Assembly: GCA_040901865.1 (NCBI GenBank)
Contig: JBBDYD010000190.1
Location: forward strand, 1-12,693
Direction: 5' to 3'
Origin: JBBDYD01 sp040901865
GTDB taxonomy: Bacteria > Bacteroidota > Ignavibacteria > UBA10030
DNA: 12,693 bases
Under the pieces are notes generated by a model that worked only from the letters and a program-made list of their open reading frames with translations, ran no database searches and was not told the DNA's origin. Positions 6,093 through 12,693 of this stretch are shown piece after piece (the stretch's first letter is position 1; each line of letters begins with the position of its first letter). The position numbers and the translations under genes were made by a program.

Positions 6093-8885
6093 TCATTTGG
6101 CTGCGCTGAGGAACGAGCGCACGATCGATTCGGTGCTTTGAAGCGCTTCTTTCAGTTTTGCGACGTCCTTCCCGCCAGCGGTTGCCATGTTCGGGCGGCC
6201 CCCGCCTCCTCCTCCCAGAAGTTTTGCCACCGCTCCGACGATTTTCCCTGCCTCCAGCTTCTTCGAGGCAACCAGATCGTCCGTCACGATGCAAACAAGG
6301 GCTACTTTCTCATCGACAACAGAGGCGAGTAATCCGACACCGCTGCCGATCTTTGCCCGCAGGTTGTCGCCAAGAGATTTTAACTCATCCATCGACGTGA
6401 CCGAGACCTGGGCAGACACGAGGCGCGAGCCGTTGAGCCGGATGCCCCGCTCCACGAGTAAATCAATATCGGCCGAGAGGGACCGGAGACGGCTTCTAGA
6501 GGCTTCTTTTTCAATCTGTTTCCGAATTTCGAGGAGGGAGAGAACCGCCTCCTCCAGTATTCTCCGCCGCTTGTCCTGGTCGCTGAATCCTTCCAGCAGA
6601 CCGGTGATCGGCGGGAGTGGTCGTTTGGTGGCAAGAGCCCGCAAATCCCCGTCTATTCGATTCAATTGTTGTTCGGAATCTGTGCCCATGGGTCTTTCCG
6701 AAAGGATCTGGCGAGTTGCTGAGAGCTGTTCCCGCGCGTAGTCCAACCGTTCGGAAAAGTCGCGTTCGCGTATTGTAAGGAATTCCTGCGCGCGATCTGA
6801 AGTAACTGCTTCAATCCGACGGGTTCCGCTCGAAACACTGCCCTCCGAGCGAAACTTTAAAAATCCGATTTCTCGCGTGGACGCAACGTGCGTTCCCCCA
6901 CAAAACTCCTTGCTGAATTCCCCGAATTGTACAACGTTGACGCGGTCACCATACTTGTCCCCAAAGAACATCAAGGCCCCCATTTTTTTCGCTTCTTCGA
7001 AGGGAATGTCCCGGTGGTGCTTGAGGACTATGTTCTCGCGGATCTTCTCGTTGACCAACGCTTCGATATCGGCCAATTGACGTTCATCCACGCCGGAAAA
7101 GTGCGTGAAATCGAAACGCAAGTGCTCCGGCGCCACCAACGATCCGGCCTGGTGTACATGCGTACCAAGGATCTTCCGCAGGGCCGCATGGAGGAGATGC
7201 GTGGCGGTGTGATTCTTCATGATAGCCAGCCTTCGCTCCTTATCAACACGCGCTGCCACCTCTTTGCCGAGCATCTTCCCAATAGGGCCCTGAATTCTAT
7301 GGGCTATAACAGGCCCGTCACGTTGCGTGTCGATCACGCGGATGTTCATGCCTTCAAGTTCCAATGTACCCGTATCGCCCACTTGTCCGCCAGATTCGGC
7401 GTAAAAAGGGGTCTTGTTGAGGACAACATATTCGCCGGAGACTGTCTGTACGAGAGAACGACTTTCAAGTTTTTCATATCCAGTGAATTCCGAATGAGGA
7501 ATTGTGGAATCCTTTGTCATGAACTTCAGGGTTTCGGGAACATCTCCGTGCTTGCCCGATACGCGGGATCTTGTTCGCTGCTCTTCAAGAAGTCTGTTGA
7601 ATCCGGCTTCATCAACCTCGAGTCCCGCCTCGCGTGCCATTAATTGCGTAAGATCGAATGGAAAGCCGAACGTATCGTAGAGTTTAAAAACCTCTTCGCC
7701 TTCCAAAACCGTTCGGCCGGCACTTTTAAGGCCTTTGACGAGATTTTCGAAGATTTCAAGCCCGCGGTCCAATGTAGCGCTGAACCCCTCTTCCTCACCT
7801 TTGATGATCGCCTGAATGTGCAGTTCCTTCTCCCTGATTTCCGGGAAATTGGCGCCCATGGCCTTCACGAGAGTCGGAACGAGACGGAAAAGAAAGGGCT
7901 GTTCAAGTCCGAGGTTGTGACCGAACCTTGCGGCCCGACGGAGGATCCTGCGCAGAACATATCCCCGCCCATCGTTGGATGGGAGGGCTCCGTCTCCAAG
8001 TGCGAACGTGAGGGTCCGGATATGATCGGCAACCACTCGCATGCCAATATCGTTGTCTGACTGATCGGGCGGAATGGAGCCGTCCATGCGTCCGTCGTAC
8101 GTTCTTCCGCTTACTTGGCTGACTTCACTGATCAGGGGTGTGAATACATCAGTGTCATAATTCGACATCTTGTCCTGCAGCACTGCGCAGATGCGCTCGA
8201 ACCCCATGCCAGTGTCAACATGTTTTGCGGGGAGGGGAGTGAGAGTTCCGGATGCGTCCCGGTTGTACTGGATGAAGACGAGATTCCAGATTTCCATGAC
8301 CTCTGCTTTCCCGGCATTCACCAGGCCGGCATCCGCGTCACCGTTAGGTGTCCTGTCAATGTGAATCTCCGAGCAAGGGCCGCACGGACCCGTTTCCCCC
8401 ATTTCCCAGAAGTTGTCTTTGTGGCCGAAACGAAGGATATGGGCGGGATTAATGTCGGTTTCTGATTTCCACAGTTCAGCTGCCTCGTCGTCATCGGTGA
8501 AGACTGTCGCCCACAGGCGTTTCTTGGGAAGCCCCCAGACCTTTGTCAGCAATTCCCAGGCCCAGCCGATTGCCTCTTTCTTATAGTAGTCTCCGAACGA
8601 CCAATTCCCCAGCATCTCAAAGAAGGTGTGATGATAAGTGTCGCGCCCGACTTCCTCGAGATCATTATGCTTGCCGCTGACCCGGATGCACTTTTGCGTG
8701 TCAACCGCTCGTCGATACGGGCGCGTGCCAGTTCCCAGGAACACGTCTTTGAACTGGTTCATGCCCGCGTTGGTGAACAACAGCGTCGCGTCGTCGAAGG
8801 GAAACACGGGCCCGCTTGGAACAACGGTGTGTCCCCGATCTTCAAAAAATTTCAAAAAACTATTTCGTATTTCTCTGGAAGTCAT
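6093..8885 (-). CDS. alaS: Alanyl-tRNA synthetase
   Basis: The 930-residue class II synthetase charges tRNA-Ala. The aminoacylation domain starts at the N-terminus, with TNAGMNQFKDVFLG (38-51), CIRVSGKHNDLEEVG (66-80), the RDTYHHTFFEMLGNWSFGDYY region (81-101) and DTGMGFER (224-231). GRGYVLRRILRRA (307-319) follows. The editing domain carries the zinc site of the family: HTATH (His559 and His563) plus Cys662 and His666 in EFCGGTH. The C-terminal DHHA1-type domain ends with a glycine run and RPNMATAGGKD (897-907). It is somewhat longer than E. coli AlaRS (876 residues); the extra length appears to lie in the helical region about 700-800. Its ATG overlaps the clpS stop by four bases (ATGA), so it is translated by coupling from clpS. 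Confidence 0.98.
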   Translation of the reverse strand: MTSREIRNSFLKFFEDRGHTVVPSGPVFPFDDATLLFTNAGMNQFKDVFLGTGTRPYRRAVDTQKCIRVSGKHNDLEEVGRDTYHHTFFEMLGNWSFGDYYKKEAIGWAWELLTKVWGLPKKRLWATVFTDDDEAAELWKSETDINPAHILRFGHKDNFWEMGETGPCGPCSEIHIDRTPNGDADAGLVNAGKAEVMEIWNLVFIQYNRDASGTLTPLPAKHVDTGMGFERICAVLQDKMSNYDTDVFTPLISEVSQVSGRTYDGRMDGSIPPDQSDNDIGMRVVADHIRTLTFALGDGALPSNDGRGYVLRRILRRAARFGHNLGLEQPFLFRLVPTLVKAMGANFPEIREKELHIQAIIKGEEEGFSATLDRGLEIFENLVKGLKSAGRTVLEGEEVFKLYDTFGFPFDLTQLMAREAGLEVDEAGFNRLLEEQRTRSRVSGKHGDVPETLKFMTKDSTIPHSEFTGYEKLESRSLVQTVSGEYVVLNKTPFYAESGGQVGDTGTLELEGMNIRVIDTQRDGPVIAHRIQGPIGKMLGKEVAARVDKERRLAIMKNHTATHLLHAALRKILGTHVHQAGSLVAPEHLRFDFTHFSGVDERQLADIEALVNEKIRENIVLKHHRDIPFEEAKKMGALMFFGDKYGDRVNVVQFGEFSKEFCGGTHVASTREIGFLKFRSEGSVSSGTRRIEAVTSDRAQEFLTIRERDFSERLDYAREQLSATRQILSERPMGTDSEQQLNRIDGDLRALATKRPLPPITGLLEGFSDQDKRRRILEEAVLSLLEIRKQIEKEASRSRLRSLSADIDLLVERGIRLNGSRLVSAQVSVTSMDELKSLGDNLRAKIGSGVGLLASVVDEKVALVCIVTDDLVASKKLEAGKIVGAVAKLLGGGGGGRPNMATAGGKDVAKLKEALQSTESIVRSFLSAAK

Positions 8886-9190
8886 ACTTCAATAGTCGTG
8901 TGCAGACCAATCTCTTCGAGGACTCCGGATACCTGCAAGCAACGGTTCATGGCGCCGTCAAAGACAACGGCCTTGCCTCTCGTATGGACCTCCCAGGCGA
9001 GAGCTTCGGCTCGGTTGGAATCACAACCGGTTGCCTTGATGACTTGTCCGATTACCTCGTCAAACGTATGGATGTCATCGTTGAAAAGGATGACTTTTGC
9101 AGGCTCCTGGTTCTTAACCTCATCGTCCTGAAGCACTTCCAGGACCGGGCTTTCCAAGGTACCTTCGTTTCCGCTGGTGCTGGCATGCAT
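8882..9190 (-). CDS. clpS: ClpS, adaptor for Clp protease and N-degron recognition
   Basis: The 102-residue cytosolic adaptor is expected to deliver proteins with destabilising N-terminal residues to a Clp ATPase. Residues 1-30 are a flexible, acidic N-terminal extension. The core carries ILFNDDIHTFDEVI (34-47), with Asn37, Asp38 and Asp39 at the positions of E. coli Asn34, Asp35 and Asp36 in the N-degron pocket. WEVHTRGKAVV (66-76) places His69 at the position of E. coli His66. The ATG at 9190 has GAGG at 9198-9201 upstream. The gene is not next to clpA; it is the first gene of the alaS operon and overlaps alaS by four bases. ClpS proteins encoded away from clpA occur in lineages that use ClpC or another partner; the partner is not visible here. 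Confidence 0.92.
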   Translation of the reverse strand: MHASTSGNEGTLESPVLEVLQDDEVKNQEPAKVILFNDDIHTFDEVIGQVIKATGCDSNRAEALAWEVHTRGKAVVFDGAMNRCLQVSGVLEEIGLHTTIEV

Positions 9191-9287
9191 CGGTAAACCT
9201 CGTGAGAACCAAACGTACGCAAAAATAGCCTTGGTTTCAATTGAAGGTGGCAGGCGGAAGAGTGGATGAGAACCCGGCGGGAAAGGG
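9191..9287 (-). promoter_or_regulatory. clpS-alaS leader with palindrome and promoter-like elements
   Basis: This 97-base gap between icd and clpS, both on the minus strand, contains a perfect 10-base palindrome TTCAATTGAA (9236-9245) and an inverted pair AACCAA (9207-9212) / TTGGTT (9231-9236). On the minus strand there is TATTTTTG (9227-9220), an exact fit to the Bacteroidetes -7 element TAnnTTTG, but no -33 TTTG at the usual distance. An alternative sigma-70 reading is TTGAAA (9240-9235), 17 bases, then TACGTT (9217-9212), which is poor in the -10. No terminator with a T-tract is seen after icd, so clpS may also be reached by read-through from icd. Confidence 0.35.
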
Positions 9288-10535
9288 TCACATGTTCCGG
9301 ATGATTGCCTCTCCGAATTCAGAACACTTCACTTCGTTGGCGCCCTGCATCAGGCGGGCAAAATCGTAGGTGACAGTTTTGGACTTGATGGTTCTTTCCA
9401 ATCCCCGGAGTATCAGGTCTCCGGCTTCCCCCCAACCGAGGTATCGTAACATCATTTCGCCGGAAAGGATCACCGATCCCGGGTTGACCTTGTCCTGATT
9501 CGTATACTTCGGAGCCGTTCCATGGGTGGCCTCAAAGACGGCAAAACCGTTCTCGTAATTAATGTTTCCCCCGGGAGCAATGCCGATTCCTCCGACCTGA
9601 GCGGCAAGAGCATCGGAGATGTAGTCCCCGTTGAGGTTTAATGTCGCTATGACGTCGTATTCAGCCGGACGTGTGAGGATTTGCTGAAGAAAATTGTCCG
9701 CGATGATGTCTTTGATCACAGTGCCCGATGGCAATTTTACCCACGGTCCGCCGTCCAGCAGCGTTCCGCCGAACTCCTTTTGCGCGAGCTCATAGCCCCA
9801 ATCGCGAAACGCGCCTTCGGTGAACTTCATGATATTCCCTTTGTGGACCAGCGTCATAGACGGTCGCTTGTTGGCCAGGGCATACTGGATCGCGGCACGG
9901 ATCAGGCGTATGCTTCCTTCGCGCGAAACCGGTTTGATCCCAATGCTGGAACTCCCCGGAAACCGGATTTTCTTCACGCCCATTTCCTTCTGAAGCCAAT
10001 CAACAACCCGGGTCGCCTCCGGTGTCCCGGCCATCCATTCGATGCCTGCGTAAATGTCCTCCGTGTTTTCGCGGAAGATCACCATGCTCACTTTTTCGGG
10101 GTGTTTCACCGGAGAGGGGACGCCTTCAAAATAGCGGACAGGGCGAAGGCAGACGTACAGGTCGAGTATTTGCCGCAGGGCGACATTGATGGATCGGATG
10201 CCTCCGCCGACCGGAGTTGTCAGCGGACCCTTGATTGCCACCACATGGTTCTTGATGGCATTTATCGTGTCGTCATGCAGCCACGTGTTGGGGCCGTACA
10301 CTGCATTGGCTTTTTCGCCCGCGTAGACTTCAAACCAGGCGATGCTTCGTTTTCCCGCATAGGCTTTTTGCACCGCCGCATCAAACACGCGCTGCGACGC
10401 CCGCCAGATATCTGGTCCAGTGCCATCACCCTCGATATATGGAATGACCGGGTGGTCGGGGACGTTGAGTGCTCCGTTGACAAATGTAATTTCCTGCCCG
10501 TTCGCAGGCTTTTGCAGTTTCACGTACTGGGACAT
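9288..10535 (-). CDS. icd: Isocitrate dehydrogenase, NADP-dependent
   Basis: The 415-residue TCA-cycle enzyme oxidises isocitrate to 2-oxoglutarate and CO2 with reduction of NADP. It aligns by eye with E. coli Icd (416 residues) almost end to end: VIPYIEGDGTGPDIW (30-44), PLTTPVGGGIRSINVALRQ containing Ser115 (E. coli Ser113), FRENTEDIYAGIEW, LVHKGNIMKFTEGAF, ATLNLNGDYISDALAAQVGG and FEATHGTAPKY. The E. coli NADP-specificity residues are kept: the Lys-Tyr of APKY (344/345), Val of DKV (351), and the Tyr and Arg of TYDFAR (391/395). Start: the frame continues 64 codons upstream, but AAGGAG at 10550-10545 is placed 9 bases before the ATG at 10535 and the family begins here. The upstream codons cover the divergent promoter region and are not coding. 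Confidence 0.96.
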   Translation of the reverse strand: MSQYVKLQKPANGQEITFVNGALNVPDHPVIPYIEGDGTGPDIWRASQRVFDAAVQKAYAGKRSIAWFEVYAGEKANAVYGPNTWLHDDTINAIKNHVVAIKGPLTTPVGGGIRSINVALRQILDLYVCLRPVRYFEGVPSPVKHPEKVSMVIFRENTEDIYAGIEWMAGTPEATRVVDWLQKEMGVKKIRFPGSSSIGIKPVSREGSIRLIRAAIQYALANKRPSMTLVHKGNIMKFTEGAFRDWGYELAQKEFGGTLLDGGPWVKLPSGTVIKDIIADNFLQQILTRPAEYDVIATLNLNGDYISDALAAQVGGIGIAPGGNINYENGFAVFEATHGTAPKYTNQDKVNPGSVILSGEMMLRYLGWGEAGDLILRGLERTIKSKTVTYDFARLMQGANEVKCSEFGEAIIRNM

Positions 10536-10544
10536 TCTGGATTT

Positions 10545-10550
10545 CTCCTT
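10545..10550 (-). promoter_or_regulatory. Shine-Dalgarno that fixes the icd start
   Basis: AAGGAG on the minus strand lies 9 bases before the ATG at 10535 and decides this start over the upstream in-frame extension to 10727. Confidence 0.75.
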
Positions 10551-10606
10551 GGGTTGGAACGCGGGGAAAACAGTGAACTCATTACGCCGGTTGATAGAGA
10601 AAAGGA

Positions 10607-10634
10607 AATCTATTAAAAAATGACGGGAAGTCAA
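10607..10634 (-). promoter_or_regulatory. Candidate icd promoter
   Basis: On the minus strand TTTG (10635-10632), a 19-base spacer, then TAGATTTC matches the Bacteroidetes promoter TTTG-N19/20-TAnnTTTG except for the last base. The same bases also read as a sigma-70 type pair, TTGACT, 16 bases, TAGATT. The leader to the icd ATG would be roughly 65 bases. Confidence 0.45.
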
Positions 10635-10668
10635 AGAAAACGCCTGTCGGATTCCGTTGTATTCACGC

Positions 10669-10700
10669 CTTGATTCTGCAAGCCTCTTTTGGTATATTTT
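10669..10700 (+). promoter_or_regulatory. Candidate promoter for the TPR lipoprotein gene
   Basis: CTTG (10669-10672), a 20-base spacer and TATATTTT (10693-10700) resemble the Bacteroidetes -33/-7 pair. As a sigma-70 type promoter it reads TTGATT (10670-10675), 17 bases, TATATT (10693-10698). Transcription would start near 10705, about 35 bases before the ATG. GAGG at 10728-10731 is the ribosome binding site. Confidence 0.5.
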
Positions 10701-10738
10701 TTCCTGTCTTTGCAACCCACCACACATGAGGTTTTTCC

Positions 10739-12118
10739 ATGAAGTCGACTACAATTCTCTTGATGCTCGTTGTTCTTGTTGTGCTCGTTACTTTCCAGGG
10801 GTTTCAGTGTGCCTCCTCTGAGTTTACAGGAGCAAAACTGGCAATTCAGCAGCAGAACCTCACTGAGGCGAAAAGGCTGCTTGAAATTGAAGTTCAGAAG
10901 AACCCGACGAACGAAGAAGCCTGGTTTTTGCTTGGAGGAATCCGGTCAGAAGAGGGCAATTTTGTTGGCATGAATCAGGCCTATGGTGAGGCCCTGAAGA
11001 TTTCACAGAAGCACGTTACGGAAATCAAAGGGACACGGTACAATCGATGGGCCTTTCATTTGAACCGTGGGGCGGGGTACCTGGAGAGGGCGTCTCCCGA
11101 ATCTTCGATGTTCTTTGACCAATCGTTGGAGGAATTCACCAAGGCCAGAGAGGCATGGCCGGACACATCGCTGACCTACCGATACATTGGGTATGCGTAC
11201 AATAACAACTCACGATATGCTCAGGCCATTGATGCATTTCGAACGGCGTGGGACAAAGGAAAAGATGTGGAGTCGCTCAAACGCGCTGCCCGGCTCTATA
11301 TCTACCAGGGTGATCAGCAAAAGAATGCGTTTGAGTCAGATAATGCCGACAAACTTAAAAACCTGAAAAACCTGCAAGGTGTCCGTCGGAACAACAGAAA
11401 AAGCGATGTGATTGCGGCACTGGGAGCTCCGGATAGAATCACGAGAGGCCCGCGTGGGTCGAAAAAAGAGGACCTGATCTACAACCGCTTTAATCTTACC
11501 GTAAGTATCGACGATGACAAGGTTACCAGAAAAACCTTCTCCAAACCGTACAATCCATCGATCGATTCGTCGAAATACCATGGTGCTCTGGTTGAATATG
11601 AGAAAGCCATCCAGCTCTTGCTGGAATCGAAGGGACTTGCCACGCGAGATTCAGAGACCCTCAGCATGCTTTTGACGGCCTACGTTCAGGCAAACCGGAT
11701 TCAGGAAGCTATCGCAGAATACGAGCGAGCTGTGGAGTTAAACCCGGGAGACAAACAAAATCAATTTATTCTCGGGGTGCTGTATAGGAGCGCCGGTGAT
11801 TATGAGAAAGCAGTTGCACGTTTCAGTGAGGCCTATGCACTGGACCCCGCATACACCGATGCTCTCTTCGATCTCGGAGCGACATATTATAATTGGGGAG
11901 TCGACATGATGCGGTTGGCGGATGAAAAGGGAGAGCCATCGATGGCCCACAAAGAAAAGTTCAAACTGGCGCTCCCGCACATCGAAAAGGTGTCGGAACT
12001 CAAGCCCGACGACATTCAGGTGTGGGAAACGCTTGGAACAATCTACGCGCAACTCGGCATGCAGGAGAAGGCCCTGGCGGCTTTCGATCGCGCCGACAAG
12101 CTTCGAGCCGGCAATTAG
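10739..12118 (+). CDS. TPR-repeat lipoprotein with a BamE/SmpA-like insert
   Basis: The 459-residue exported protein has a hydrophobic signal peptide (6-19) followed by GFQC, making Cys24 the likely lipidated residue; Gln at -1 is outside the strict lipobox. TPR helices run from about 30 to 200 (for example AWFLLGGIRSEEGNF at 61-75 and YRYIGYAYNNNSRYAQAIDAF at 147-167) and again from 278 to 457, including AIAEYERAVELNP (324-336), FILGVLYRSAGDYEKAV (343-359) and TLGTIYAQLGMQEKALAAF (431-449). Between the blocks, residues 212-270 break the TPR pattern and read like a small alpha/beta domain: SDVIAALGAPDRI, then EDLIYNRFNLTVSIDDDKV. This resembles the K-x-V-x-x-x-LG-x-P and beta-strand pattern of SmpA/BamE. 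TPR lipoproteins act as scaffolds, for example BamD; a role in outer-membrane assembly is inference. A strong terminator follows. Confidence 0.85.
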   Translation: MKSTTILLMLVVLVVLVTFQGFQCASSEFTGAKLAIQQQNLTEAKRLLEIEVQKNPTNEEAWFLLGGIRSEEGNFVGMNQAYGEALKISQKHVTEIKGTRYNRWAFHLNRGAGYLERASPESSMFFDQSLEEFTKAREAWPDTSLTYRYIGYAYNNNSRYAQAIDAFRTAWDKGKDVESLKRAARLYIYQGDQQKNAFESDNADKLKNLKNLQGVRRNNRKSDVIAALGAPDRITRGPRGSKKEDLIYNRFNLTVSIDDDKVTRKTFSKPYNPSIDSSKYHGALVEYEKAIQLLLESKGLATRDSETLSMLLTAYVQANRIQEAIAEYERAVELNPGDKQNQFILGVLYRSAGDYEKAVARFSEAYALDPAYTDALFDLGATYYNWGVDMMRLADEKGEPSMAHKEKFKLALPHIEKVSELKPDDIQVWETLGTIYAQLGMQEKALAAFDRADKLRAGN

Positions 12119-12140
12119 CCGGCGACGGCCTGGTTCATTC

Positions 12141-12183
12141 AACAGTGCCCATCAGAAACGATGGGCATTGTTTTATTTTTTTT
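12141..12183 (+). terminator. Intrinsic terminator after the TPR gene
   Basis: Bases 12141-12153 pair with 12160-12172 to form a 13-base-pair stem (core TGCCCATC/GATGGGCA, one G-T wobble) with a six-base loop AGAAAC. A T-rich run including eight consecutive T follows to 12183. There is no matching A-run on the left, so it acts on + strand transcripts only. Its T-tract ends directly against the Shine-Dalgarno of the next gene. Confidence 0.85.
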
Positions 12184-12195
12184 GAGGAGTCCGAC

Positions 12196-12519
12196 ATGGC
12201 AGACCAGCCCCAACAGCAGCAAATCAATATCGAATTGGGCGAAAAGGAAGCGGAGGGGATTTACTCGAACTTGGCGATCATCACCCACTCGCCGGCGGAG
12301 TTTGTCATTGATTTCACGCGCGTCCTCCCGGGCATTCCCAAGGCAAGAGTCCACGCCCGGATCATCATGACCCCACAGCATACCAAAATGCTGCTCGGGG
12401 CGATCAAAGACAACATCGACAAATTCGAAAAGAAGTTCGGTGAGATCAAGATCGCCGGCGATCCTGCTGCCCAGGTCCTGGGATTTCAGCCGCCGCCAAA
12501 AGGGGAGAAGGTGAATTAG
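12196..12519 (+). CDS. DUF3467 protein
   Basis: The 107-residue soluble protein belongs to the DUF3467 family, common in Bacteroidota and relatives and without a defined function. The visible core is GIYSNLAIITHSPAEFVIDF (20-39), VLPGIPKARVHARIIMTP (41-58) and a helix HTKMLLGAIKDNIDKFEKKFG (60-80). It has a polar Gln-rich N-terminus and a Pro/Lys-rich tail. No signal peptide or membrane helix is seen. The start is the ATG at 12196, because GAGGAG (12184-12189) lies 6 bases before it; a longer in-frame reading to 12022 would run inside the TPR gene and is not supported. The terminator immediately upstream leaves no obvious room for a promoter between it and the ribosome binding site, so expression may depend on read-through. 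Confidence 0.85.
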   Translation: MADQPQQQQINIELGEKEAEGIYSNLAIITHSPAEFVIDFTRVLPGIPKARVHARIIMTPQHTKMLLGAIKDNIDKFEKKFGEIKIAGDPAAQVLGFQPPPKGEKVN

Positions 12520-12614
12520 GAGTCGGCCTGTCCGCCGGAGCCGTTTCTCAGGCGCAGGCGGAAAGTCGGAAGTAAGCGGGATTGAGAACCGAAAACATCA
12601 GGAGACAAACGGAA

Positions 12615-12677
12615 ATGAAACAGAAAAATGCAAAAGGAAATGCTGGATTCAACGAGGAAGTGCAACACGTGAGTTGA
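12615..12677 (+). CDS. Possible 20-codon small ORF
   Basis: An ATG at 12615 opens 20 codons (MKQKNAKGNAGFNEEVQHVS) ending in TGA, with AGGAG at 12600-12604, 10 bases upstream. It is polar and Lys/Asn-rich and matches nothing recognised. It could be a leader peptide, the start of a frameshifted gene, or chance. The rest of 12520-12693 shows only a weak GC-rich inverted repeat (TCCGCC near 12530 and GGCGGA near 12556) without a T-tract and no other gene. Confidence 0.2.
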   Translation: MKQKNAKGNAGFNEEVQHVS

Positions 12678-12693
12678 AGACTTCCCGTGGTGT

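Noticed and set aside
6888..7643. 251-codon + strand frame opposite alaS
   Set aside because: Antisense to the AlaRS core motifs, with no ribosome binding site and no family resemblance.
9681..10616. Long + strand open frame of 311 codons opposite icd
   Set aside because: It is fully antisense to a clear isocitrate dehydrogenase and its translation has no recognisable domain; it is a shadow of codon bias in icd.
10536..10727. 64-codon N-terminal extension of icd
   Set aside because: The family starts at the ATG at 10535, which has a proper AAGGAG; the extension covers the divergent promoter region.
12022..12195. 58-codon upstream extension of the DUF3467 gene
   Set aside because: It lies within the TPR gene and runs through the terminator; the ATG at 12196 has GAGGAG 6 bases upstream.
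12525..12565. GC-rich inverted repeat after DUF3467 as a terminator
   Set aside because: Pairing is short and interrupted, and no T-tract follows, so it does not meet the standard for an intrinsic terminator.

Overview
The window is a moderately GC-balanced, densely coded stretch of bacterial chromosome. It reads as a Gram-negative member of the Bacteroidota/Chlorobi/Ignavibacteria (FCB) group. Pointers are a TonB-dependent outer-membrane barrel, a SPOR/ExbB/ExbD/TonB cluster, a bacterial geranylgeranylglyceryl phosphate synthase with the signatures of the Bacteroidetes-type branch, a DUF3467 protein, a ClpS without a neighbouring clpA, and two divergent promoters resembling the Bacteroidetes -33/-7 layout. 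The placement is inference; no rRNA or tRNA is present to confirm it.

Region 1 (1-2992, + strand): the C-terminal end of an outer-membrane beta-barrel, then a SPOR protein, ExbB/TolQ, ExbD/TolR and a TonB/TolA-type transducer, closely spaced like one envelope-energisation operon. It ends in a 14-base convergent overlap with the opposite strand.

Region 2 (2979-9190, - strand, read from right to left): clpS, alaS, a prenylglyceryl phosphate synthase, gmhA, a polyprenyl glycosylphosphotransferase and a small three-helix membrane protein. Junctions are overlaps or gaps of at most 25 bases, so this is very probably one transcription unit joining protein quality control and tRNA charging to envelope lipid and glycan precursor synthesis. 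A 97-base gap holding a 10-base palindrome separates it from icd (9288-10535, - strand), an NADP-type isocitrate dehydrogenase closely similar in sequence to the E. coli enzyme.

Region 3 (10536-12693): a divergent intergenic region with a promoter-like element for each direction, then a TPR lipoprotein with a BamE/SmpA-like insert on the + strand, a strong intrinsic terminator, and a DUF3467 gene whose ribosome binding site begins directly after the terminator T-tract. The last 174 bases hold only a possible 20-codon ORF.

No mobile element, CRISPR array, tRNA, rRNA or riboswitch was recognised. Most of the window is ordinary core and envelope gene content. The observations most worth following up are the BamE-like insert in the TPR lipoprotein, the ether-lipid synthase in an operon with heptose and glycan genes, the translationally coupled clpS-alaS pair, and the terminator placed against a ribosome binding site.
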